A stretch of 32,374 bases of DNA. It comes from Patescibacteria group bacterium (lineage in GTDB: Bacteria; Patescibacteriota; Minisyncoccia; Phycocordibacterales; Phycocordibacteraceae). Below the pieces are notes generated by a model, which saw only the letters and a program-made list of their open reading frames with translations, was not told the origin of the DNA and did not search any database. Location: contig JAGXBE010000005.1 of the NCBI GenBank assembly GCA_018971265.1, positions 1-32,374 on the forward strand, given 5' to 3'. Positions 1-8,118 of the stretch are shown here, piece by piece. Positions within the stretch are counted from its first letter, which is position 1, and each line of letters opens with the position of its first letter. Both the position numbers and the translations under genes were made by a program.

Positions 1-1
1 A

Positions 2-529
2 TTTCCCGTGAGTGTTACCGCAGGAGCCACAACGAATATCGGCGGTATCTTTATTGCGCCAACCATAAGCGTGGATAAAAGCGAGGTAAAACAGGGGGAC
101 AACTTGGCAATCTTCGGGCAGTCTTCTCCCGGAAGCATCGTGACTATTGCCGTCCACTCTAATACGCCGCTTTTTGTACAGACACCGTCCGACTCCAAGG
201 GTGCATATCTTTATACGCTCGATACTTCGGTTCTAGACTTTGGCAACCACCTCGCGCAGTCGAAAGCGGCTCTCGCCGACGCCATAAGCGGTTTCGGTCC
301 TTCTGTCGGCTTCGTCGTGGGGGATCAAAATGTAGCGAGGCCAACAAAGACCGCTTGCCGCACAGGCGATCTCAATTGCGATGGCAGAGTCGATCTGGTC
401 GACTTCTCCATAATGTTGTATTGGTATCAACGCCCGCTTGCGGGTGCCGGACTTAAAGCAGACTTGAATAATGACGGCAAAGTCGACCTCACCGACTTCT
501 CAATCTTGGTCGCTAACTGGACCGGATAA
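2..529 (+). CDS. Dockerin type I domain protein with N-terminal Ig-like region (probably 5'-truncated by window edge)
   Basis: C-terminus has two consecutive Ca-binding loops DLNCDGRVDLVD and DLNNDGKVDLTD, each followed by FSI(M/L) helices, the duplicated dockerin signature. The frame is open to the left edge; the track start at 8 is GTG. Confidence 0.85.
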   Translation, partial: FPVSVTAGATTNIGGIFIAPTISVDKSEVKQGDNLAIFGQSSPGSIVTIAVHSNTPLFVQTPSDSKGAYLYTLDTSVLDFGNHLAQSKAALADAISGFGPSVGFVVGDQNVARPTKTACRTGDLNCDGRVDLVDFSIMLYWYQRPLAGAGLKADLNNDGKVDLTDFSILVANWTG

Positions 530-531
530 TT

Positions 532-1395
532 ATGAAGAAAATCTTTTACGCCCTCATTGCAATTTTTACGTTCTCTTTTCCCGCGTTCGTGTTTGCGGCA
601 ACGCTGTCTATCCGCGTTCAGCCATCGGTGGTTGGCGTAGGTCAAACCCTCCAGGTAACGATCTTCCTGAACAGCGTCACACCGGTGAACGCATTTTCCG
701 GGACACTCCGCTTCCCAACAGATACTCTCACACCGACTGCCGTAAGCGATGGAAACTCCATCGTGAGCGCGTGGATTACGCACCCGACGATAGGCGGAAC
801 CGGGGACATAACATTTGCAGGAGTCACCCCCGGAGGTTTTTCCGGAAAAGGAGGCGCACTTTTCAGTGCGCTATTCAAAACAACTGCCGCGACATATGCA
901 CACATCATGCTTACGGACGTACGCGTGCTCCGCAATGACGGGAAGGGAACAAGCGAGCCGGTCACACTCATTCCCGCCGACGTCACAGTTACGTCCGCGT
1001 CCCAGGCAACCTTCACAGAGCCGTCCGATACGGCGCCACCGGAGCCGTTCACCCTGTATCTCGGCAACTCCCCTCAGCTTTTCAATGGACGGTATTATCT
1101 CGTGTTTGCCGCAGTTGATAAGGGTTCAGGCGTCGACCACTACGAAGTGGCGGAAACGCGCTGGCCCGAGTGGCTTATCGCTCCCGTGTGGACAAGGACG
1201 GACAGCCCATACCTTATCCGCGACCAGTATCTTACGAGCGACGTCCTCATAAAGGCGGTCGATCGTGCGGGAAATGAGAGGATTAGCATTTTCCCGCGAC
1301 AAAATTTCCTACGCGCCCGGGAATGGCTCATTGCTTGTGGTATACTGGCACTGTTTGTTGGCGTGCTCTGGTATCGCCGCCGGCCGGGGACTTGA
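532..1395 (+). CDS. Cohesin-domain protein with signal peptide and C-terminal transmembrane anchor
   Basis: Signal peptide MKKIFYALIAIFTFSFPAFVFA; cohesin-like region ATLSIRVQPSVVGVGQTLQVTIFLNS...FSGTLRFPTDTLTPTAVS...ITFAGVTPGGFSGKGGALFSALFK; C-terminal TM WLIACGILALFVGVLWYRRR. Confidence 0.75.
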   Translation: MKKIFYALIAIFTFSFPAFVFAATLSIRVQPSVVGVGQTLQVTIFLNSVTPVNAFSGTLRFPTDTLTPTAVSDGNSIVSAWITHPTIGGTGDITFAGVTPGGFSGKGGALFSALFKTTAATYAHIMLTDVRVLRNDGKGTSEPVTLIPADVTVTSASQATFTEPSDTAPPEPFTLYLGNSPQLFNGRYYLVFAAVDKGSGVDHYEVAETRWPEWLIAPVWTRTDSPYLIRDQYLTSDVLIKAVDRAGNERISIFPRQNFLRAREWLIACGILALFVGVLWYRRRPGT

Positions 1396-1411
1396 AACAC
1401 GCGCGCTTCAT

Positions 1412-2863
1412 ATGACACCTCCGCACTCACGCTTGTGCATATTCGCTCTTGCCGCCGCAACGTTTCTCCTGGCGCCGGCAGTGTCGTTTGCTGCAACACT
1501 CGACATTTCTCCAGCAAGCATTTCGGTAGCTGCGGGCGAGATGTTTACCGAGGTTGTACGCGTCTCCAGTACAGACCAGGCCTTAAATGCCACGGCGGGC
1601 ACAATAAACTTCCCGACCGACCTTCTTTCAGCAGTCTCCGTTTCAAACGCGAATTCCATTCTCACGCTCTGGGTGCAGCAACCAACTTTCTCCAATGCGC
1701 ACGGTACCGTAAAGTGGAGCGGCGTCGTGCCGAATCCGGGATTCACCGGCGGTTCAGGGCGCGTTCTCTCCGTTCGTTTCATAGCGCAGAAAACGGGCAC
1801 CGCCAATTTACGCTTCACCTCCTCCGAGGTGCTTGCAAACGACGGGAGCGGAACCAATATTTTGACCGCTGCAAATCCGGCAACGGTCTTCATTTCCCAA
1901 CCACCCCCCCAGAGTCTGAATCCGGAACTGGCCGTGCAGATATCTTCCCCTACGCATCCCGATCAGACAAAATGGTACAACCTTTCCCGGGCTATCCTTG
2001 ACTGGACGAGCGTCTCGAGCGTGACAGCGACCCGTCTCGGATATGACCAAGACGCCGGCGGAATACCGACCGTTTTCTATACCGGGCTAACCCCGCACAA
2101 AGAACTGCAACTGAATGACGGAATCTGGTATTTTCATGTGCAAGAAAAAGACTCTAGTGGATGGGGGCCCATAAGCACCTTCAGGATCCAGATCGACACG
2201 GTACCACCGCTCCCCATAACCCTGAAGTTTCCAAACGGGACGACCACTCCGACTACCAGCATTGCCGTACAATTCGGCACCACCGATGCGCTCTCGGGCA
2301 TCAATCACTACCTGCTTTCGGTCGACGGAAACACCACCGCAGTGAGTGCGCAGGACGGAAGCAACGTCTACTCGCTTTCGGTGAATACTCCCGGAGTACA
2401 TACGCTTACCGTGACGGCCTTTGATGAGGCGGGGAACTCGGTAAGCGCTCAAGGCCAATTTGCTACCCGCGGGACGAAGGCGGCGCCGTCCACACCTGGT
2501 TCGTTCGTATGGCTCATCGCGAACTATCTCTCGCTCGTCCTTATTGCGATAGCGGCACTTGCAGCAGTTTTGTTCGTCGGCTGGTACCTCTGGCACCACT
2601 TCCGCATATTCAGGAGAAAATTGCGCGGCGAATTGGATCCGAGCCATCAGTTGCTCCGCCAGCAATTCACAGAAATAAACGAATCGATTATGCAAGAGAT
2701 TCTCTCTCTCGAGAAAGTCAGAGCGAGAGGATTAACGCCGGAGGAGGAGCACGTCATCGCAAATCTGCGGAAAGTTCTTGAAAAATCAGAAGGTATCATC
2801 GGGAAAGAAATGGATAAAATGGTCAACCAGAAACAAAAGGAGGAACAACCCTTACAAAAATAA
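1412..2863 (+). CDS. Cohesin-domain protein with Ig-like region, TM helix and cytoplasmic coiled-coil tail
   Basis: Internal ATG at 1412 gives signal peptide MTPPHSRLCIFALAAATFLLAPAVSFA; cohesin-like region homologous to preceding gene (NSILTLWVQQPT...VKWSGVVPNPGFTGGSGRVLSVRF); TM near YLSLVLIAIAALAAVLFVGWYLW; charged helical C-term. Confidence 0.75.
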   Translation: MTPPHSRLCIFALAAATFLLAPAVSFAATLDISPASISVAAGEMFTEVVRVSSTDQALNATAGTINFPTDLLSAVSVSNANSILTLWVQQPTFSNAHGTVKWSGVVPNPGFTGGSGRVLSVRFIAQKTGTANLRFTSSEVLANDGSGTNILTAANPATVFISQPPPQSLNPELAVQISSPTHPDQTKWYNLSRAILDWTSVSSVTATRLGYDQDAGGIPTVFYTGLTPHKELQLNDGIWYFHVQEKDSSGWGPISTFRIQIDTVPPLPITLKFPNGTTTPTTSIAVQFGTTDALSGINHYLLSVDGNTTAVSAQDGSNVYSLSVNTPGVHTLTVTAFDEAGNSVSAQGQFATRGTKAAPSTPGSFVWLIANYLSLVLIAIAALAAVLFVGWYLWHHFRIFRRKLRGELDPSHQLLRQQFTEINESIMQEILSLEKVRARGLTPEEEHVIANLRKVLEKSEGIIGKEMDKMVNQKQKEEQPLQK

Positions 2864-2913
2864 AGCTGCCAGGGAACGGGAGTTTATTTTTAACGACCGC
2901 GCGTTGCTTCAAG

Positions 2914-3528
2914 CTAATCTCCGGGAGGGAAGGAGTACGAGGAGGGTATGGTTTTCGGTATTTCCCGGTCGGTCCCGTACACGACTACGATTTCCTGATG
3001 AGCCGTAAGCACGAGCGCACGCGGATCGCCGGGCACAAGAGCGCCATCAGCGTATACACGCAAAGTGCTCGTTGCGGAAGTGCTGTAGCCGCCGATGGAA
3101 TCCCGCTCGAAACGAACGCCCCAGATATCAAAAAACTGTCCGAGGGTGAAATCCTGAATGGTGTTTGACTCTACATGGATAATGCCGCTCGTGTCGTGCG
3201 TGTGGATGGGCGAAATGAACCCTTCGGCCTCGTTTATGCCAATGTTTGCGGGAACAGCGACGGGGCTGCCATCGATGACGAGGTCGAGGTGCTGATGGAT
3301 ATGAAGTGCGCTGCCTTCAGAACCAAGAGCCGGTAAACCGATACCGGCGAGCCGCGCCCGCAAATGCGCAATCTCCGGAGTCCAAGGCGCCATGCCGGTC
3401 TGAATCCCCGGGAGGTTGCTCGAGTCGGTGACGGGCGTTGTCGCGCCCCGGAAAGGGAAGATCCGGTTCCACGAAAGCAGGAGAGCGATGATCGCGACAA
3501 TTCCCCCGATGATAAAAGTTTTTCTCAT
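2914..3528 (-). CDS. Membrane-anchored protein with conserved HxHxHL...HTHD...IHVES motifs
   Basis: Start reset to MRKTFIIGGIVAIIALLLSW (N-terminal TM). His-rich core IHQHLDLVIDGSPVAVPANIGI...SPIHTHDTSGIIHVES. Confidence 0.7.
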   Translation of the reverse strand: MRKTFIIGGIVAIIALLLSWNRIFPFRGATTPVTDSSNLPGIQTGMAPWTPEIAHLRARLAGIGLPALGSEGSALHIHQHLDLVIDGSPVAVPANIGINEAEGFISPIHTHDTSGIIHVESNTIQDFTLGQFFDIWGVRFERDSIGGYSTSATSTLRVYADGALVPGDPRALVLTAHQEIVVVYGTDREIPKTIPSSYSFPPGD

Positions 3529-3623
3529 GAGATTAATTAAGGTGGTAAACCAAAAGCATATCGCCGTACATGGTGCCATTATACCTCGCGCATATGATTT
3601 GTAACGTATTGCGCGTGTTGGGG

Positions 3624-3713
3624 CGCAGCATGATATGCTGCGGGGCATAGGTCGAAACCCATTGCCAGCTAATTACTGGATGGGTTTGTTTCTTTGTTTA
3701 GCGAAAAAACAAA
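3624..3713 (+). ncRNA. Candidate structured leader or small RNA (three consecutive hairpins)
   Basis: CGCAGCAT-GAT-ATGCTGCG (3624-3642); AAACCCAT-TG-CCAG-CTAATTA-CTGG-ATGGGTTT (3655-3687); TTTGTTT-AGCGAAA-AAACAAA (3693-3713). Found by eye, no folding run. Confidence 0.3.
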
Positions 3714-3732
3714 CTCATACTACAGCCCAATT

Positions 3733-3855
3733 ATGGACCAGGACCAGAACACGGGAATGCCGGTAGAGCCGACCATGCCGAACGAAGGCGGTGCGGTTGC
3801 TCCGATGGCAATGCCCGTCGAGGAGACTACCGAAGAAGGAGAAGTCGCTGCATAG
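3733..3855 (+). CDS. Candidate 40-aa acidic small protein MDQDQNTGMPVEPTMPNEGGAVAPMAMPVEETTEEGEVAA
   Basis: ATG-to-TAG ORF between a structured upstream region and a downstream hairpin; below the size cut-off of the supplied track. Confidence 0.4.
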   Translation: MDQDQNTGMPVEPTMPNEGGAVAPMAMPVEETTEEGEVAA

Positions 3856-3870
3856 GCCTTTCGTTAAACA

Positions 3871-3907
3871 CAAACAGCCTGCGCCTTTGGCGCGGGCTGT
3901 TTGTTTG
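3871..3907 (+). terminator. Rho-independent-like hairpin between convergent genes
   Basis: caaacagcctgcgcc-ttt-ggcgcgggctgtttg (15-bp stem, one T-G position) followed by tttg. Confidence 0.65.
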
Positions 3908-3915
3908 TTCTACCG

Positions 3916-4839
3916 CTACCGTTTCTTGATCCAAAGATAAATATCCTCAAGCGCTTTCACCCCGTCGCCTGCGGCAATGTTGTTCTGATGATAGAGCTCA
4001 TCGGTGCAGTCGCCTGCGGCCCAGACACCTTCGTGGCTCGTGCGCTGGCTGCGCGGGTCGGTCTTAATGCGCCGTATCGGGTCGAACTCGACAAGCCCTT
4101 TCGCGAATTCCGTATTGGGAATGACTCCCGCCTCAACGAAGATGCCGGCGACAGCAAGGTCCTCTACCGTACCCGAGTCTTTATTTTCGTACTTGAGGCC
4201 GGTTACGAACTGTTCTCCCATAACCTCGGTCGGTTCGGCATGGGTGATGATGCGCATATTCAGATGAGCGGACGCTTTTTCAACGGTTATCGGATCGGCC
4301 TTGAATTCCTTGTGCCGATGGATAAGCGTTACGGATTTCGCGTAGGCGAGAAGTTGGAGTGCGGTCTCAAAACCCGCATTTCCGCCGCCGATCACCGCAA
4401 CATCCTGATCGGCGAAAAGCGGCCCGTCACAGGAGGCGCAGTAAGTAACACCTTTATTCTCAAATTTTTCCGCACCCGGGACATTCAATTTGCGGCGGCT
4501 TGCGCCTGTAGCGACAAGCACCGCTTTTGCGGAAAATTCTTTAGCGGTTTTAGTCTTTACCGAAAATCCTTCCGCGCCCTTTTCGAGCATAACCACTGTC
4601 TCGCCGACCGCGAGCGTGACAGCATCTCCTTTTATCGCGTCGAGATGTGTTTGAAAAGATTTTGCGAGTTCCACCCCGCTTATCTCTCTCATACCAATCC
4701 AGTTCTCAATACCGCTCGAGACGATAGATTGTCCCCCAATCTCTTCCGCAATAAGAACGGTTTTTAGTCGTTTGCGAGCCGCATACACGCCTGCAGCAAC
4801 GCCCGCAGGTCCGCCGCCGACGATTACGAGATCAACCAT
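3916..4839 (-). CDS. trxB: Thioredoxin-disulfide reductase family FAD/NAD(P)-binding protein
   Basis: N-terminal GGGPAGVAAGVYAARK; redox motif YCASCDG; AVIGGGNAGFETALQL; C-terminal GVWAAGDCTDE. Start reset to MVDLVIVGGG. Confidence 0.9.
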   Translation of the reverse strand: MVDLVIVGGGPAGVAAGVYAARKRLKTVLIAEEIGGQSIVSSGIENWIGMREISGVELAKSFQTHLDAIKGDAVTLAVGETVVMLEKGAEGFSVKTKTAKEFSAKAVLVATGASRRKLNVPGAEKFENKGVTYCASCDGPLFADQDVAVIGGGNAGFETALQLLAYAKSVTLIHRHKEFKADPITVEKASAHLNMRIITHAEPTEVMGEQFVTGLKYENKDSGTVEDLAVAGIFVEAGVIPNTEFAKGLVEFDPIRRIKTDPRSQRTSHEGVWAAGDCTDELYHQNNIAAGDGVKALEDIYLWIKKR

Positions 4840-4858
4840 GGCGCACATTGTAGCACGC

Positions 4859-6112
4859 TCACTTTTTGTGGCGGCGTAGGAATGCAGGAATCGCGCCCCA
4901 CGACTCATCGTCCTCGGGAATTGTCGCTGCGTCTTCGCGCTTGTGCGGTGTTGCTGTCACCACAGGATCTTCTTTTTGAGAGAGTTCAGGTGTTTTTTCT
5001 CTTTCCTCATGCTTATTCCTATCTTCTTCATCCACCTGCTTTTCGTTGCGTTTTAAAACCTCGTGATAAATACGGCCGCGTTCTTCCGCGCGTGCTTCGG
5101 CTGGTATCGAAAAGAGCGAGCGCTCGAGCCCGGAATGCGAAGCGTGCGCCGGACTCTCGGGGAAACCGGTCGCAATGACGATAATGCGGATCTGACCCTT
5201 CTTAAGCTTTTCGTCGCGCATCATACCGAAGATAACCTTTGCGTTCTTGTCAACCGACTCGTTAATAACTTTTGCGGCTTCCTGCACCTCCATGATGCCG
5301 AGATCGTCGGAGCCAGCGACAACGAAAAGAACGCCTTTAGCGCCACTGATGGAAACATCGAGAAGCGGCGAGTTAACAGCCTGCTGCGCGGCCTCTTTGG
5401 CGCGCCCATCACCTTCGGCGATACCGATACCCATAAGTGCCGGACCCGCACCCTCCATAATCGCCTTGATATCGTTGAAGTCGGTGTTGATGTCGCCTGG
5501 CGTCGTTATAATATCGGAAACACCCTCAACCGCCTGCCGCAAAATCTCATCGCACATGGCAAAAGCGTTTCTTGCCGAAGTCTGCATATCAACAACCGAG
5601 AGCAGTTTGTCGTTCGGGATAACAATAAAAGCATCGACCTCCTTTTTGAGTTCAGCGAGGCCGCGTTCAGCGATATCTTTTCGTTGCGCCCCCTCAAAAG
5701 AGAACGGTTTGGTTACCACCGCAATGACGAGCGCACCAACCTCTTTCGCTATCTTCGCAACGATCGTGGAAGCGCCCGTACCAGTACCGCCGCCCATGCC
5801 GCACGTGATGAAGACCATATCGCTTCCGGAAAGCGCCTCCTGAATTTCCTGCCGTGTCTCTTCGGCGGCGCGCTTGCCCAGCTCGGGATTCATACCGGTA
5901 CCGAGTCCTCGCGTGAGGTTCTTTCCAATGTGGATCTTGCGTTTAGCGAGCGAGCGGTGGAGATCTTGGGCGTCAGAGTTAACCGCGATGAACTCGATGC
6001 CCCGCACCTTCGATTCAATCATGTGGTTAATCGCGTTTTTGCCGGAACCGCCGACGCCGACCACACGAATTCGTGCGAACGTTTCAATTTCCGGTTCAAC
6101 GCGTTTAGACAT
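4859..6112 (-). CDS. ftsZ: Cell division protein FtsZ
   Basis: GGSGKNAINHMIE, tubulin signature GGGTGTGAS, T7-like region NTDFNDIKAIM, C-terminal peptide IPAFLRR. Confidence 0.97.
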   Translation of the reverse strand: MSKRVEPEIETFARIRVVGVGGSGKNAINHMIESKVRGIEFIAVNSDAQDLHRSLAKRKIHIGKNLTRGLGTGMNPELGKRAAEETRQEIQEALSGSDMVFITCGMGGGTGTGASTIVAKIAKEVGALVIAVVTKPFSFEGAQRKDIAERGLAELKKEVDAFIVIPNDKLLSVVDMQTSARNAFAMCDEILRQAVEGVSDIITTPGDINTDFNDIKAIMEGAGPALMGIGIAEGDGRAKEAAQQAVNSPLLDVSISGAKGVLFVVAGSDDLGIMEVQEAAKVINESVDKNAKVIFGMMRDEKLKKGQIRIIVIATGFPESPAHASHSGLERSLFSIPAEARAEERGRIYHEVLKRNEKQVDEEDRNKHEEREKTPELSQKEDPVVTATPHKREDAATIPEDDESWGAIPAFLRRHKK

Positions 6113-6205
6113 AGGATAGTTTCAAAATAGAGAGCGTGTGCCGGCTATCATAGCAGAATCGGACGGTATGCAAATATTGACAACTGGCAAACCCCGTCTG
6201 TAATT

Positions 6206-7366
6206 TCATGGCAAGAATTGCTGTAAAAATTTCCCGAAGAAAGAGCTGAGGGTCTTCTTCGGCGCATTCGTATCACCGGTGAGTCCCCAGAGTGCCAGAC
6301 CGTAGGCGACCGCCCATGTTGCGTCGCGAATCTTCGTGTCGGCTGAAAGACGGAACTCCGCAAGACGGGCCGGGAGCTTGAGGGATCCTTTCGCTATGTC
6401 GCTTACAGAACCGACGCCCGCACCACCGCCCGATATGATAATGCCTGCGGGCAAAGGGCCGCGGCGCCCGAGCGATTTCAGATGCTTGTCAATGAGCGCG
6501 AACATTGTCTCAAGACGGCGCGCAATAAGATCATCAACTTTCTTGCGAGGATACATCTGCCCCGAAAGCCGACCAATCTTTACGCGTTCCGCCTCTTCAA
6601 GCGAGATGCGAAATCCGAGCGCGATATCATCCGTGATGTGGCTTGAGCCCATGGGGAACACTTTTACGGAAACGGGGATATTTTCATCGTATACAACAAT
6701 CGAGACCGTTTCAGCACCGATATTTGCAAGAACGCACCCTTTCATTTTCTGGTCCCCCTCAAGAAGTACATAGGAGCCTGCAAGCGGGGAAGCCATCTGG
6801 TCGATGATTTCTATATCCGCTTCTTCAACCGCCTCAGAGAGTGCTGCCTGATGCTGGGCAAGACAAGTGATAAAAAGATAATCGACCTCAAGACGCACCC
6901 CTTTCATGCCAAGAGGGTCACCCAACACTTTTTTATCATCAACGCGGTACTCAAGCGGGATGCTGTGAAGAACGTGTCGGTTGAGAAAGCCCGGGGCCGC
7001 CGCTTCGCGTGCCGCACTTCCCGCCTTTTCGATATCGAGTTCCGTTATCTCCTGGTCGGCGCGAGAAATGATGGTACTTCCGGTCGCGCGCGCTTCGTCG
7101 AGCGAGATACCACCGACGGCAAGGAAACCGCTGCGCAGCGGCACATGCGCAACGGACTCCGCCTGCCGCTTTGCCTCGCGGATGCTCGCCACAACCTCTT
7201 CCTTGTTGACTATGTAGCCGTGCCGTAGGCCCTTGCTTTCGGCAAGGCCCGTACCGAGAATACGCAGCTGCCGCAAACCCGCGCGTTTATCCGCGAGTTC
7301 CTCGACGACGACCAGCTTTACCTGGTACGTGCCGATGTCGATTCCGGTGGCGATGCGTCGGGACAT
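6206..7366 (-). CDS. ftsA: Cell division protein FtsA
   Basis: Actin-fold N-term GIDIGTYQVKLVVVEE, upstream of ftsZ; IISGGGAGVGSVSDIAK near C-term. Start reset to MSRRIATGIDIG. Confidence 0.92.
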   Translation of the reverse strand: MSRRIATGIDIGTYQVKLVVVEELADKRAGLRQLRILGTGLAESKGLRHGYIVNKEEVVASIREAKRQAESVAHVPLRSGFLAVGGISLDEARATGSTIISRADQEITELDIEKAGSAAREAAAPGFLNRHVLHSIPLEYRVDDKKVLGDPLGMKGVRLEVDYLFITCLAQHQAALSEAVEEADIEIIDQMASPLAGSYVLLEGDQKMKGCVLANIGAETVSIVVYDENIPVSVKVFPMGSSHITDDIALGFRISLEEAERVKIGRLSGQMYPRKKVDDLIARRLETMFALIDKHLKSLGRRGPLPAGIIISGGGAGVGSVSDIAKGSLKLPARLAEFRLSADTKIRDATWAVAYGLALWGLTGDTNAPKKTLSSFFGKFLQQFLP

Positions 7367-7766
7367 GAGGATGGGCGCGCACACCGCTCGTGGCAAATTG
7401 CGCCAAAAGTGTTCGTTCGCGTTTCTCCATCGTACCGCCATGTGCCATGCCTTTCAAATGCAATAAACCGTGGATAAACAAATACAGCACAAATACTCGT
7501 TCGCTCATGGCATACGCTGTAGCTTGTTTTTCCGCTTCCCGCAGGCAGATAATGATTTCACCGCTCCGTGTCCCAGACACATAGGAGAGGACATTCGGCG
7601 TATAAGTCGCGCCGCGCAACCGTTCATTCAATGCGCGCGCTCGTGCCGGGGCGACGAAGACGAGCGATATATCCCAACCGGGAAGCGCCGTGACAGAGAC
7701 GTCCGTATATGCAAAACGCGGCACTGAGGTACGCCGCGTAAGATTTTTAATGGAAACACTCGCCAT
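7287..7766 (-). CDS. ybeY: YbeY-like endoribonuclease (rRNA maturation factor)
   Basis: Metal-binding motif HGLLHLKGMAHG matches the HGxLHLxGxxH signature; preceding GEIIICLREAEKQA. 3' end overlaps ftsA. Confidence 0.85.
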   Translation of the reverse strand: MASVSIKNLTRRTSVPRFAYTDVSVTALPGWDISLVFVAPARARALNERLRGATYTPNVLSYVSGTRSGEIIICLREAEKQATAYAMSERVFVLYLFIHGLLHLKGMAHGGTMEKRERTLLAQFATSGVRAHPHVPTHRHRNRHRHVPGKAGRRRGTRG

Positions 7767-7771
7767 TCCTG

Positions 7772-8044
7772 CTAACGCTTGACGCCTTTGCCGCGCGCGT
7801 TTTTGCGGGCGGCCGGGTCGATCTTGCCGAGCTTTACAAGCTCATTGTATTTTTCGCGCCGTACTTTCGAAATAAGCGCGCGCTTATGGCTGACATTTTT
7901 CGACTCGGCGCGCTTCCAGTAGCGGCGGTCGCGCATCTCGCGCACGAGGCCGAGCCCCTGCGCGCGGCGGGTAAAGCGGCGGATGAGCGCGGAAGAACTC
8001 TCGTTCTTTCCGCGCCTGACCTCGACTCGTGTGCCTGCTGTCAT
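7772..8044 (-). CDS. rpsU: Small ribosomal subunit protein bS21
   Basis: VEVRRGKNESSSALIRRFTRRAQGLGLVREMRDRRYWKRAESKNVSHKRA. Confidence 0.85.
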   Translation of the reverse strand: MTAGTRVEVRRGKNESSSALIRRFTRRAQGLGLVREMRDRRYWKRAESKNVSHKRALISKVRREKYNELVKLGKIDPAARKNARGKGVKR

Positions 8045-8118
8045 AGTGGGAAGACTTTACCACAAAGGAACGGCAATTGTCTACGCCGCCCTCGACGGAC
8101 AACAAATGTAATCCGAAT

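Noticed and set aside
3901-4767. 288-aa plus-strand ORF opposite trxB
   Set aside because: Antisense shadow of trxB.
5063-6130. 355-aa plus-strand ORF opposite ftsZ
   Set aside because: Antisense shadow of ftsZ; sequence has no domain signature.
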